Positions 8,901 through 17,426 of a DNA stretch of 64,000 nucleotides are shown one piece after another (within the stretch, counting starts at the first letter, position 1; every line of letters starts with the position of its first letter). The position numbers were made by a program, and so were the translations under genes. The notes under the pieces are model-generated. The model was not told where the DNA came from, searched no databases, and saw only the letters and a list, made by a program, of their open reading frames with translations. Source of the stretch: DASXUX01 sp036504595 (GTDB taxonomy: Bacteria > Planctomycetota > SZUA-567 > H5-PLA8); assembly GCA_036504595.1 (NCBI GenBank), contig DASXUX010000095.1:124001-188000 (forward strand). Reading direction: 5' to 3'.

Positions 8901-10390
8901 TTCTCGTCGACGCTCACCGTCGGGTTGTCAACGACCGGCGGATAGTTTTCTGGCACTGTGATATACACGGTGGCGTAGGTGGACCAGTACCCGTCGCACA
9001 CCCAATACTGAAAGCTGTCCGCGCCATAGAAGCCCGCAGTTGGCGTGTACGACGCGTTTGCCCCGGAGATGCTCGCCGTTCCATTCGACGGATAGCTCGA
9101 GATGCCCGTGAACAATGAGCCATTGCCGCCAGCAATGTCAACCTGGAAGTTGGCGGATGAATTCTCCAGAACCGTCACGGACGCATCGCTGGCCGTCGGC
9201 ACGGGATAGGACTGGATCGTGACCCAGATCGTTCCGTAAGATGTGGAGTTACCATCGCTGGCAGAGTACGAGATGCTCTCGCACCCCGCGTAAGATGAAG
9301 TGTACGTCAGCGTCGGTGGCGTGCCGCTCAGTGAACCGTAGCCCGACGAGCCGACCCAATAAGTGAGCGGATCGTTCTCGGGGTCCGAGGCGTTCAGCGA
9401 GAACGTGACGGGCAGATATTGCGTGGCGGAGATAAAAACATCGCTGACCACCGGCGGGTTGTTCTGGCTCTGGAAGTAAACGCTGGAGACGTTCGAGTAA
9501 TCGGAGTCGCCGGCGTCGCCCGTCGCTTTCACCCGGTAGTAGTACCAGTTGCCGGAACTGACGGAGTAGTCGGTGTAATAGGACGTGTCCGGATAAGCCC
9601 AGCCGCACGACCCGAAGTTCATCCCGTCCGTGCTGCGCTCGATCACAAACCCCGTTTCGTTGCTTGAACCGTCCATCCATGTGAGCCCGACCGACGACCC
9701 GCTGGCCGATGCCGACAAACAATACGGCGCACTTGGCGGGTCCGGCGGGGGTGGGGGCGGGAGGTCTGGTGTTGAAGCGCTGACCGACATCGGCTGCGAC
9801 TGCCCCCACGCGTTGATGGCCACAAGCGAATAACTGTATTGTGTGAGCGGATAGAGGCCCGTGTGCGAATAGAATGTTACTTCTGGCCCCACCCCGAAGG
9901 ATTGACCGGACGAACCCGGATAACCGTTGTCCGTCCATACTTGATAACCGGTAATGCTCGCGGACGGAGCGCCCCAGGACAGCGAGATTTCAGTGGCGGA
10001 AACAGCCGATGCCGAGAAGCTGGGGGGCGCGTCCGGTGGCGCTCCGATGAGAATTTGGTTCGAGAAATCGGAGTTGCCGTGTTCGTTGTACGCGCGGACG
10101 TGGTACGTGAACTCCGCGCCCGGAAAGACGTAGATCACTGCCGCGGAACTGTTGGCCTCCACGCTGCCCGCATCGCTCCATGTGGCTCCGCCATCGGACG
10201 AACTTTGAATTTCAAATCCGGTCTCGTCACTTGCGTTATCGGTCCACGAAAGATTGAAGACGACAAAGCCGTCCTGCATGCCGGCACTCGCCGAAAGGTT
10301 CGACGGCGCGGCCGGCGGTGTGTCCCCGGCAACGGCGGTCAAGCCCGCACAAACCAACGCCACGGCGAGCAGAAATCGGAAATTGGCCAC
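5906..10390 (-). CDS. Large secreted fibronectin type III / bacterial Ig-like multidomain protein
   Basis: A 1494-residue exported protein starting at GTG (10390-10388) behind a G-rich ribosome site. It has a signal peptide (1-22, cleavage near AVAG), then three FN3 domains (about 25-117, 118-208, 215-308; e.g. PPAAPSNLSASAGM, PSAPYCLSASASGSSVGLTW). Four cadherin/VCBS-like beta domains follow (about 312-665; ENSSVTITLTATDPEAGS, TGVLDNDYDPNA), then about five Ig-like repeats opening TTPPTISNLYP or similar (about 668-1170) and a proline-rich C-terminal region of unknown fold. No membrane anchor or sorting signal is evident. A surface, matrix or carbohydrate-binding role is likely by domain content, but no catalytic domain was recognised. 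It is coupled to the downstream HEAT membrane protein. Confidence 0.8.
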   Translation of the reverse strand: MANFRFLLAVALVCAGLTAVAGDTPPAAPSNLSASAGMQDGFVVFNLSWTDNASDETGFEIQSSSDGGATWSDAGSVEANSSAAVIYVFPGAEFTYHVRAYNEHGNSDFSNQILIGAPPDAPPSFSASAVSATEISLSWGAPSASITGYQVWTDNGYPGSSGQSFGVGPEVTFYSHTGLYPLTQYSYSLVAINAWGQSQPMSVSASTPDLPPPPPPDPPSAPYCLSASASGSSVGLTWMDGSSNETGFVIERSTDGMNFGSCGWAYPDTSYYTDYSVSSGNWYYYRVKATGDAGDSDYSNVSSVYFQSQNNPPVVSDVFISATQYLPVTFSLNASDPENDPLTYWVGSSGYGSLSGTPPTLTYTSSYAGCESISYSASDGNSTSYGTIWVTIQSYPVPTASDASVTVLENSSANFQVDIAGGNGSLFTGISSYPSNGTASISGANASYTPTAGFYGADSFQYWVCDGYWSTYATVYITVPENYPPVVDNPTVSVDENSSVTITLTATDPEAGSVSLTGYSTPAYGSLSVSGWQATYTPNTGWYGSDSFTYTVSDGCSTATGTVTIHVQQIPPPEAADDYYTVESGTTLTVPAATGVLDNDYDPNAYSLTASLGTGPSHGTLSFNADGSFSYTPTEPTVWNDDFTYSVSNGVQTDQATVYISIQDTIPPMISDVCPADSSTTYLKRPTVSANISDTGSGVEWSLLHVYVDGTDQVYVEGAEIPVTVTDGGFTAAPTADLSAGTHTVEIFVEDVAGNIVRTYSQFTILADTTPPTISNLYPAISAIVYSSSPIIQAKIVDAQSGVNWASLEMTLNGDPVAPDIREDGFIFLEWPELVDGTNTVTIYVEDNVGNPAEADWSFTHPVDVDFPTVSNLSPADGSTITTAQPTISADITAGTTPLDWSTLSVFVDYAKVDVTLTQTGFTYSPAYVNIGYHTVNVCISDLSGYPADTEWFFDYAPDTGVFAFSNLRPLDGGTLYNTLRPAISGDFVDTYGTPEWYVINVYVDGTEIPASWSTSHFSAAPGSDLAPGVHTVTVDIEDSFELTAEIQWQFTTAVDTTPPAIDFLAPENGATIYDTDYPTIYAYFSDAGSGIDAYLTELYIDGVLLGGIGVSDTTAATYADPQPAGEHSVTIIVYDKAGNSATQTNTFTVVTMPDLEVIIWPSYGELPLPWVAGAYLTQGVGQTPVDVTEFCSIEWTGGPVSGSGPTYIIPTGTPVGDYTITATATYTTNGVGGRSLARVRSFGAGTTLTASTTQSVSIPAPNGGGQTGTQGQQPSPGFNPPPKPKPGMPPAAAGILQTPSVNDGIWVKCVYQMPSDPMHKYLQFVTIKVNVKGKTYITNHDAQINMESYKNDLWQGDGLPSDKHGFKLSLLTDLYRQLDSAVKLKWPGSLLVDVNFSVEMEFRVFDLGICDGKNWVQVYSGEKDANGNVVWTKDPPEPGQQASPDAPNQPPPPNRKLIMTVTNSWGGTMASETEVNVNDAKTNVPNKYAPAAP

Positions 10391-10456
10391 TTTGCCCCCC
10401 CCTTATATATGCGAATCAGCGGTTCGAGCACAGACAGAAGTTCGGGAGATCAATAC

Positions 10457-10485
10457 AGCTTACCGTTCACGCAATGGTATGTCAA
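10457..10485 (-). promoter_or_regulatory. Candidate promoter of the FN3/Ig-like gene
   Basis: On the minus strand TTGACA (10485-10480), a 17-bp spacer and TAAGCT (10462-10457), about 67 bp before the GTG start. The -35 box is perfect; the -10 box is weak. The surrounding DNA (10470-10570) is much more AT-rich than the window average. Confidence 0.4.
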
Positions 10486-10649
10486 CATATAAAAGATATT
10501 AATTTCATGTGTGTATACAGTACGCTACTGATAACATATGTGATACCTGATTACAGAGCGGTATTTCATAGCTAAGCGGGGGCATATTGGAGGGTTTCGG
10601 GTTAGTCATATACAAGACACACGACAAGACGAAGAGAATGTCAGACGGA

Positions 10650-10677
10650 TTACGCAGGCTGGACAGCCTGCGCCACT
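10650..10677. repeat. Palindromic interspersed repeat, family J, copy 2
   Basis: Same 28-bp word as 2292-2319 with one base changed; this copy has the perfect inverted repeat GCAGGCTGGACAGCCTGC. It ends 15 bp before the start of the oxidoreductase and could shape its leader mRNA. Confidence 0.85.
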
Positions 10678-10692
10678 TGGAGGGGTGCGGTT

Positions 10693-11922
10693 ATGTCGAA
10701 CGGGATTTCGCGGCGCGGGTTTTTGAAGGCGGGGGCGACGGCGGCGGCGGCGATCGGGTTTCCGACGATCATCCCGAGCACGGCGTTGGGGGACCGCGAC
10801 AAGCCGGCTCCGAGCGAGCGCATCGCGATGGGCTTTGTGGGCGTGGGCGGGCAGGGCACCGGCGACATGGGCGGGTTCCTCGGCTTTCCGCAGGTGCAGG
10901 GCGTGGCGTGCTGCGACGTCGATCAGAAGCATCGCGAGCGGGCCAAGTCGATGATCGACGGGCGGAACAAGGACCAGGGTTGCAAGGCGTATGTCGATTT
11001 CAGGGAGCTCGTGACACGGCCTGATATCGACGCGGTGTTCTGCGCGACGCCCGATCATTGGCACGCGATCATCACCATTGAAGCGATGCGCAACGGGAAA
11101 GACATTTACTGCGAGAAGCCGGAGTCGCTGACGATCCGCGAGGCGATGCTGATGCGCGATACGGCTCGGAAGTACGGGCGGGTGTTCTCCGGCGGAAGCC
11201 AGCGCGTGTGGGGCGACTACAACTGGTTCCATAAGATGCTGCGCGGCGGAGCGATCGGAGACGTCGAGCACGCGTACGTGAATGTCGGCGGGCCCTCGGA
11301 AGAGATGCTCCGGCCCGCTCAGGACGTGCCCGAAGGCATGGACTGGAACATGTGGATCGGGCCGGCGCCGTACCGCGCGTTCAACAAAGACTACCATCCA
11401 TTCAACTGGCGTGGCTGCCGCGATTTCTCCGGCGGCGGAATGACCGACTGGGGCGCTCACACCTTTGGCGGGGCGATGTTCGCGTGCAACGTTCATGAGA
11501 CCGGTCCGGTCGAAGTCATTCTGCCCGATGGAAAAGACTACAAGCAGCTTACGTTCAAGTTTGCGAACGGGCTGCAGATCCACCACGGCGGCGGCTGGGA
11601 CGGGATCATGTCGTACATCGGGAGCAAAGGCCGGATCGGCGAGAAAGACTCGCGCAGCAAACCGGCGCCGGACATTTACATTCCGAATTACAAAGGCAGC
11701 GGCGGAATTTTCGGAGACTTCCTGCATTGCGTGCGGACACGCGAACGGCCGTTCCGCGACATCGGCATTGCGGCGAGGACGCTGACGGTGTGCCACTTGG
11801 GGAACATCGCGTACTGGCTGAAGCGGAACTTGAAGTGGGATCCGATCAAAGAAGAGATTGTTGGAGATGCCGAGGCTTCGCGGTGGCTGGACCGGCCGAA
11901 ACGAGCGCCGTGGACGCTGTAG
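10693..11922 (+). CDS. Tat-exported Gfo/Idh/MocA-family oxidoreductase (cassette copy 1)
   Basis: A 409-residue protein. A twin-arginine signal (SRRGFLKAG, residues 6-14, with hydrophobic run to about 32) sends a folded, cofactor-loaded protein across the membrane. The Rossmann motif GFVGVGGQGTGDMG (47-60) and the family's EKP (141-143, CEKPESLT) indicate NAD(P)-dependent sugar or polyol oxidoreductase chemistry; the substrate cannot be read. The C-terminal alpha/beta domain includes GGGMTDWGAHTFGGAMF. It is followed 214 bp later by a HEAT/PA14 protein, the same order as the inverted pair 22037-20736 and 20665-18653. N-termini of both oxidoreductases share AIGFPTIIP. Confidence 0.88.
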   Translation: MSNGISRRGFLKAGATAAAAIGFPTIIPSTALGDRDKPAPSERIAMGFVGVGGQGTGDMGGFLGFPQVQGVACCDVDQKHRERAKSMIDGRNKDQGCKAYVDFRELVTRPDIDAVFCATPDHWHAIITIEAMRNGKDIYCEKPESLTIREAMLMRDTARKYGRVFSGGSQRVWGDYNWFHKMLRGGAIGDVEHAYVNVGGPSEEMLRPAQDVPEGMDWNMWIGPAPYRAFNKDYHPFNWRGCRDFSGGGMTDWGAHTFGGAMFACNVHETGPVEVILPDGKDYKQLTFKFANGLQIHHGGGWDGIMSYIGSKGRIGEKDSRSKPAPDIYIPNYKGSGGIFGDFLHCVRTRERPFRDIGIAARTLTVCHLGNIAYWLKRNLKWDPIKEEIVGDAEASRWLDRPKRAPWTL

Positions 11923-11925
11923 GTA

Positions 11926-11950
11926 TTTTGGATTTTTGATTTTGGATTCA
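11926..11950. repeat. AT-rich text-like repeat
   Basis: TATTTTGGATTTTTGATTTTGG words just after the oxidoreductase stop codon, related to the tract at 4600-4628. It is notably AT-rich against the local background. Confidence 0.6.
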
Positions 11951-11988
11951 TTTGCGCACGTGTGCAGGAAGTTGGGAAGTATGCACAA

Positions 11989-12109
11989 GGTGCACTTTTA
12001 GACAGAACGAGCTGTGCGGGCGAGCAGCATGGCTCCACCACATGTGCACTTTTGGACGGTGATCAGGACAATTCGGCGAGATGTCCTACACGAGGTGCAA
12101 TTTTTTACA
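11989..12109. promoter_or_regulatory. Three spaced GTGCA(C/A)TTTT direct repeats upstream of the HEAT/PA14 gene
   Basis: GTGCACTTTTAGAC (11990), GTGCACTTTTGGAC (12044) and GTGCAATTTTTTAC (12095) occur at 54- and 51-bp spacing, about five helical turns, in the leader of the gene at 12137. Regular spacing suggests protein-binding sites, but they could also be remnants of a repeat. Confidence 0.35.
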
Positions 12110-12136
12110 GAGGAATAGCGGCGGAGGGGGACTGAG

Positions 12137-14596
12137 ATGAGACGGCTTCTGGTGTTGCTGGCGGTGGCTTTGGTAGGCGTAACGGCTTTGGCGGGAGAGG
12201 ATTACGGTGCGAAGCTCGACGTGCTGCTGCCGAAGCTGGCGTCGGAGAACGTCGGGGAACTGAACGGGGCTCAGCAGACGCTCTTCGAAATGTGCAGCCA
12301 GGCTAGCGCTCCCGGCGCGGACGGACGCGCGGCGGTGTGCGAGGCCATGGCGTCACGGCTGGGCAAAGCGGCTCCGCTGGCGAAAGTCTGGATGCTGCGG
12401 CAGTTGGAGCGCATCGGGCGGGCGGAAGCCGTCCCGGCGATCGCGGCGCTGCTGACGGACGCGGACGAAAAGGTCTGCGACTCGGCACGGCGAGCGATGC
12501 AGAACATTCCGGGCATCGAGGCGGCTCAAGCGGCGGCGAAAGCGCTGGAAACAGCGGACAAGTCCGTCGCGAAAATCGGACTACTGAACGCTTTAGCCAC
12601 TCACGAAGCGGACGCGGGCGCCTTCAGCAAGCTGCTCCAACAGAACCTGAAGAGCGACGACGAAGCGGTGCGCACGGCGGCGGCGATGGCGATCGCTCGG
12701 ACGGGCGACAAGAGTTCGGTCGAAGCCCTGCTGGACGTTGCGGGAAAGGGCACGCCGGCGACGCAGACGAACATCACGACAGCGAGCCTGATGCTCGCGG
12801 ATCAGCTCTGTCTGAAAGGCGACAAGACCTCCTCCCTGAGCCTGTTCAAGAAGCTGTACGCGCGCACTGGCTACGCGAAGTCGGCGGCGGTGATTGGGCT
12901 GGCAAAGGCCGGCGGCACAGGTGAACTGGACACGATCCTGGCAGCAATGGCCGATCCGGATTCAGGCCTGCGCGGAGCGGCAGTCGAAGCGATCAACTAC
13001 CTGCCGAAGCCAGACGCGTGCCGCGCGCTCCTGGCGAAGTTGAAGGACGCGGGAAGCAAAGACGCGACCGTCAGCATGCTGCGAGCGTTGGGCTGGTGCG
13101 GCGATGCCTCGGCGGTGCCGGCGCTGGCAACGGCTTCGACCGATGCGGACGAGGAGACCCGTGTCGCGGCGCTGCGCAGCATGGGCATGATCGGGGATGG
13201 CTCCGCGGTGCCGGCATTGGTGAAAGCGGCGGCAGCGGGCGGGCCTGCGGCGAATACGGCTCGCGAAAGTCTGGACCGACTGACTGGAAAAGACGCAGGC
13301 TCAGGCTTGCTGGGGCTGTTGAAGGACGCCGACCCGAAGATTCGTGCTGAAGCGGCACGCAGCATTGGCGCTCACCGCGTGGATGTGCCGATCGAGCCGC
13401 TGCTGACGATGGCCAGCGACGCCGATCCGGCGGTACGCGCGGAAGCGTTCAAAGCCTTGAGCGGCGTCGTGAAAGCGGAGAATCTTCCGGCTCTGGCGGC
13501 GGTGGTCGTCAAGACGTCGGATTCGAGCGATGCCGCAGTTGCAGCGGTGCTCTCGGCGGCGCAGCAGATACCGGACGCAGCTACGCGCGCCGATGCGGTC
13601 GCAGCAGAATGCGGCAAGGCGAGCGGCGCGGGCAAGCTGGCCTTGTGGCGCGTGCTGGGGAAACTCGGCGGCGCGAAAGCTTTGGAAGTGCTGCGCGCGG
13701 GCGTGAAGGACGCCGATGCGGAAGCTCAGAAGGCGGCGGTGAAGGCCATGGGCGAGTGGCCCGACGTGGGCGCAGCGGAAGATCTGATCACGCTGGCCAA
13801 AGGCGCCCCGAACGAAGTGCTGCAGGTCTTGGCGCTGCGCGGCTACATCCGGTTGGCGGGCCTCATCAAGGAGAAGCCGGCGGATGCGATTAAGATGTAT
13901 CAGACCGCAATGGAAGCGGCGAAGCGGCCGGACGAGAAGCGACTGGTGCTGGGCGGGTTGGGTGAAGTCTTTGACCTCGCGGCTCTACAAATGGTGGAAC
14001 CGCTGATTGAAGACGCCACGCTGAAAGAAGAAGCGTGCGCGGCGGCGGCGAGCATCGGGAAGGAAATCCAGAAGAAAAATCCGGATGCGGTTCGCGCGAC
14101 GATGGAGAAGGTCATCGCCACGGCCAAGGTGCGGGAGACGGTGCAGAAGGCGATGCAGGCGTACGGAAGCGTGACGATGGGGGAGATGGACATTCGCGTC
14201 GCCAACGATCCCAAGGCTGAAAAGGGCGTGAACTTTGCGTATTACGAAGGCGAGTGGGACAAGCTGCCGGACTTCGACAAGCTCAAAGCGAAAAAGACCG
14301 GCAAGCAGGCCAACTTCGATCTGTCGAAGCGTGAGCAGGACGAAAACTACGCGTTCAAGTTCACGGGCTTCCTGAACGTCACGCAGAAAGCCATATACAG
14401 TTTCAGCACAAACTCAGACGATGGCAGCCGACTGTTGATCGGCGACAAAGTGGTGGTCGATAGCGACGGTTGCCATGGCGAACAAGAAGTCATCGGGAAG
14501 CTGGAACTGGAGCCGGGCATGCATCCGATCACGGTCTTGTTCTTCCAGCGCGGCGGCGGCGCAGCGCTGACGGTGCGCGGCGGAAGGATGAAGTAG
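12137..14596 (+). CDS. Secreted HEAT-repeat protein with C-terminal PA14 domain (cassette copy 1)
   Basis: An 819-residue protein with a clear GGAGGGGG ribosome site. Signal peptide about 1-20 (LLVLLAVALVGVTALAG). Residues about 25-690 are tandem HEAT/PBS-lyase-type helical repeats (ARRAMQNIPGIEAAQAA, VAALRSMGMIGDGSAVPALV, AAVKAMGEWPDVGAAEDLI). The last 125 residues form a PA14-like domain: FAYYEGEWDKLPDF, then SFSTNSDDGSRLLIGDKVVV, where the DD pair is the usual carbohydrate/calcium site. HEAT solenoids bind proteins; PA14 commonly binds glycans. The HEAT part is paralogous to 18653-20665 (LALWRVLGKLGG against LALIRVLNAIGG; VLALRGYIRLA against VLALRGFIRLA). The cellular role is unknown. Confidence 0.82.
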   Translation: MRRLLVLLAVALVGVTALAGEDYGAKLDVLLPKLASENVGELNGAQQTLFEMCSQASAPGADGRAAVCEAMASRLGKAAPLAKVWMLRQLERIGRAEAVPAIAALLTDADEKVCDSARRAMQNIPGIEAAQAAAKALETADKSVAKIGLLNALATHEADAGAFSKLLQQNLKSDDEAVRTAAAMAIARTGDKSSVEALLDVAGKGTPATQTNITTASLMLADQLCLKGDKTSSLSLFKKLYARTGYAKSAAVIGLAKAGGTGELDTILAAMADPDSGLRGAAVEAINYLPKPDACRALLAKLKDAGSKDATVSMLRALGWCGDASAVPALATASTDADEETRVAALRSMGMIGDGSAVPALVKAAAAGGPAANTARESLDRLTGKDAGSGLLGLLKDADPKIRAEAARSIGAHRVDVPIEPLLTMASDADPAVRAEAFKALSGVVKAENLPALAAVVVKTSDSSDAAVAAVLSAAQQIPDAATRADAVAAECGKASGAGKLALWRVLGKLGGAKALEVLRAGVKDADAEAQKAAVKAMGEWPDVGAAEDLITLAKGAPNEVLQVLALRGYIRLAGLIKEKPADAIKMYQTAMEAAKRPDEKRLVLGGLGEVFDLAALQMVEPLIEDATLKEEACAAAASIGKEIQKKNPDAVRATMEKVIATAKVRETVQKAMQAYGSVTMGEMDIRVANDPKAEKGVNFAYYEGEWDKLPDFDKLKAKKTGKQANFDLSKREQDENYAFKFTGFLNVTQKAIYSFSTNSDDGSRLLIGDKVVVDSDGCHGEQEVIGKLELEPGMHPITVLFFQRGGGAALTVRGGRMK

Positions 14597-14769
14597 GCCG
14601 GATACAAACGAACAAGCCGAGCGTGAGACTTTCGCTGACACGATCAGCTTGGCGGCGGCCACTTTGCGTTTTGCACCAAGACGGCACGACTGTCTTTCAG
14701 GTATGAAGTAGACGAATATGTCACAAACGGTCACCAATCTGTAGAGCATGGTGAGAGGGGGTCTTAGCA

Positions 14770-17415
14770 ATGCGGACAACACGTCGCGGTTGGACAATGC
14801 TGTTGCTGGTCGTTGCGCTGAGTGCCGCATACAATTGCGGGGCAACAGACATCATCCAGACGATCGCCGGTGGCGGCAGCCTGGAAGGTTATAAACCGGA
14901 CGAGGCAAATCTCGCGTTGAGCCGCGGGCTGGCGCTCGGTCCGCTGGGGGATCTCTTTCTCTCGGACAGTGGCCACAACCAGATCCTGAAGATTAACCCC
15001 ACCACCGGCCTGATCACTGTTGTTGCTGGCAACGGAAGCTACTGCTTCTTCGGCGACGGTCTTCCCGCCCCGAGCGCGGCTCTGGCCAACCCGGGAGCGC
15101 TGGCGTTCGATGCTCAAGGCAATCTGTTTATTGCCGATCGCGACAACTTCCGCGTGCGGCGCGTGGACGCGTTGAGCGGCCTGATCAGCACGGTCGCCGG
15201 CAGCGGAGTACAGACTGATCTCAATGCAAATCCGCCGGTGCCGCTGGGAGATGGCGGCGCGGCGACCTCGGCCACGTTCGGCTCGGTCGCAGCGCTGGCC
15301 GTGGACAGCAGTGGAGCGATCTATGTCGCCGACGGCGTCAACGCCTGCATCCGCAAGTTCACGGTGGGCGGGACGATCGCGACGATTGCGGGCACGCCGG
15401 GAAACTCGGGGTTTGCCGGCGACAATACGAGTGGCGGCGCGGCGGCGGCACAGTTCAACAGCCCAAATGGCGTGGCCGTGGACACCAGTGGGAACGTTTA
15501 CATCGCAGATAGCGGCAATCGCCGCATCCGAAAATTGGACACGACGAGCACAGTCACCACGATTGGCGGGGACGGGACCGGCGGCAACAATGGGTTCGGC
15601 GGCGATGGCGGGCCGGCGACGTCCGCGCAGATCGGAACTCAGGCCGGCCTGCGCCTGGATGGCAATACCCTGCTCATCTGCTGCGTGAGCCCGGGGCGCA
15701 TTCGCCGGATTGATTTTACGTCCGGAATGATCTTCAGCGTCGCAGGCAACGGCGGAACCGTGATCGGCGATTTGGGGCCCGCGACCGGCGCGGCACTTTC
15801 TCAACCGCGCGATACCGTCGTCGATAGTGGCGGGAACATCTACATCTACGACTCGAACAACGGCCGCATTCGCCGTGTGGACAAGGCGACGGGCTTCATC
15901 GACACGGTGATCGGCACAGGACTGCGCGGATTCGTTGGCGACCGCGGGCCCAACCAGAACGGCGTCCTGGGCCGGCCGCAGGGCGCAATTTTTGACGCTG
16001 CAGGAAATCTGTTCATCGCCGACACGGAGAATCACGCCATCCGCAAAGTCGCGGCCGATGGCACGATCACCACGCTGGCCGGCAACGGAACAGCCGGTCC
16101 GAACGTCGGCTCCGGGGACGGCGGACCCGCGACGCTCGCCAGCCTGGACAGCCCCGCGGACGTCACCGTGGTGGGGAGCACACTCTACATCTGCGACACG
16201 GGTCACGACCGCATTCGAGCCGTCGATCTGGGCAGCAAAACGATCACGACGTTTGTCACGCTCAACAACCCGGTGGCGATTGTCGCCGACACTGCCGGAA
16301 ACCTGTACGTGGCTCGCAACAACCAGATCGACAAAGTCGCTCCGGACAAGACCGTGACGAGTTACGTCGGCAGCAACCCCGTCAACACCGCCACCAATCC
16401 GAACGGCGACGGCTTGCCGGCGGCCAACGCGAGGCTGAGCGGGCCCCTGGGATTGGCGCTGGGGCCGGCGGGAGAACTGTACATTGCCGACACGGGACAT
16501 GACACGATCCGCCTGATCAGCGCAGGTGGAACGATGACCTCCACGATCGCCGGCGGCGGGACAACGCTGGGTGACGGCGGCGCGGCGACCTCGGCCAGCC
16601 TGAACAATCCGGCGGGCGTGACGGTGGATGCAAGCGGCACGCGGCTGATCATTAGCGACACGGACAATCAACGCATTCGCGCGGTGGATTTGAGCACGAA
16701 GATCATCACCACAATCGCCGGGACGGGCACCGCAGGTTTTGCCGGCGATGGCGATATCGCGGCCGCGGCGCAGGTCAATCTGCCCGGCAAGATTTTTGTA
16801 AACGGTCCGGCGCTGGTCTTCGCGGACGTGGATAACAACCGCATCCGAAAGATCGTCCCGGCCATCGACATCGACCCGAAACTGCTCTCGTTCGCCGCGA
16901 AGCTGACGTTCGCCATCGACAAGAAGACCGGCGAAATGGCGCTCGGGAAAGACTCGGTGGCGCTCAAAGCCGCGCTGGCGCTGCCAGCAGGGATCGCAGC
17001 GGCGAACCTGAAGATTCAGGTGGACATCATCGATCTGCACCAGCAGATCCAGTTGGACGCCAGCGGCAAGATGCCCAAGCCTGTCAAGCCGGCGAAGAAG
17101 ACGACGCTGCCGCCGTTTGCGTTCACGCTTCCGGGCAACGGGCCGGCGCCGGTCAGCAAGTTTACGCTCGCGCTGAAGGGTACATCTGTCGCCGGCGCAA
17201 AACCGACGGCGTTTTCGTTCTCCAGCAAAGGCACGTTCCGTGAGGAACTTGGACGCGCGGGCTTCAGCGACGTGACCACCGACAAGGCCGGCGTTACGCT
17301 TCCGGTGCGCGTGAACATAACCCTGGGCACAACGACATTCACCGGTCTGACCAACGTGCTGTACAAGGCCACGCAGGGCAAGGGCGGCTCCGCGGGTTCG
17401 ATCAAGACGAAGTAA
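14770..17415 (+). CDS. Secreted NHL-repeat beta-propeller protein
   Basis: An 881-residue protein with a signal peptide (about 1-26, WTMLLLVVALSAAYNCGA) and an upstream GAGAGGGGG. Residues about 28-700 are repeated NHL units of about 55-65 residues: FNSPNGVAVDTSGNVYIADSG, RIRKLDTTSTVTTIGGDG, LDSPADVTVVGSTLYICDTG, NNPAGVTVDASGTRLIISDT. The count exceeds one six-bladed ring, suggesting two propellers. The final 180 residues are a separate domain beginning LLSFAAKLTFAIDKKTGEMA, not recognised. NHL propellers usually bind ligands or proteins. It lies inside the inverted oxidoreductase/HEAT duplication and converges with the next gene, 11 bp between stops. Confidence 0.85.
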   Translation: MRTTRRGWTMLLLVVALSAAYNCGATDIIQTIAGGGSLEGYKPDEANLALSRGLALGPLGDLFLSDSGHNQILKINPTTGLITVVAGNGSYCFFGDGLPAPSAALANPGALAFDAQGNLFIADRDNFRVRRVDALSGLISTVAGSGVQTDLNANPPVPLGDGGAATSATFGSVAALAVDSSGAIYVADGVNACIRKFTVGGTIATIAGTPGNSGFAGDNTSGGAAAAQFNSPNGVAVDTSGNVYIADSGNRRIRKLDTTSTVTTIGGDGTGGNNGFGGDGGPATSAQIGTQAGLRLDGNTLLICCVSPGRIRRIDFTSGMIFSVAGNGGTVIGDLGPATGAALSQPRDTVVDSGGNIYIYDSNNGRIRRVDKATGFIDTVIGTGLRGFVGDRGPNQNGVLGRPQGAIFDAAGNLFIADTENHAIRKVAADGTITTLAGNGTAGPNVGSGDGGPATLASLDSPADVTVVGSTLYICDTGHDRIRAVDLGSKTITTFVTLNNPVAIVADTAGNLYVARNNQIDKVAPDKTVTSYVGSNPVNTATNPNGDGLPAANARLSGPLGLALGPAGELYIADTGHDTIRLISAGGTMTSTIAGGGTTLGDGGAATSASLNNPAGVTVDASGTRLIISDTDNQRIRAVDLSTKIITTIAGTGTAGFAGDGDIAAAAQVNLPGKIFVNGPALVFADVDNNRIRKIVPAIDIDPKLLSFAAKLTFAIDKKTGEMALGKDSVALKAALALPAGIAAANLKIQVDIIDLHQQIQLDASGKMPKPVKPAKKTTLPPFAFTLPGNGPAPVSKFTLALKGTSVAGAKPTAFSFSSKGTFREELGRAGFSDVTTDKAGVTLPVRVNITLGTTTFTGLTNVLYKATQGKGGSAGSIKTK

Positions 17416-17426
17416 GCAAAGGCCTG

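Larger units (their letters stand above)
10391..10692. other. AT-rich divergent intergenic region
   Basis: This spacer separates the FN3/Ig-like gene (minus) from the Tat oxidoreductase (plus). It holds the candidate promoter above, an AT-rich core (10480-10570) and palindromic repeat family J copy 2. No small gene is apparent. Confidence 0.6.
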
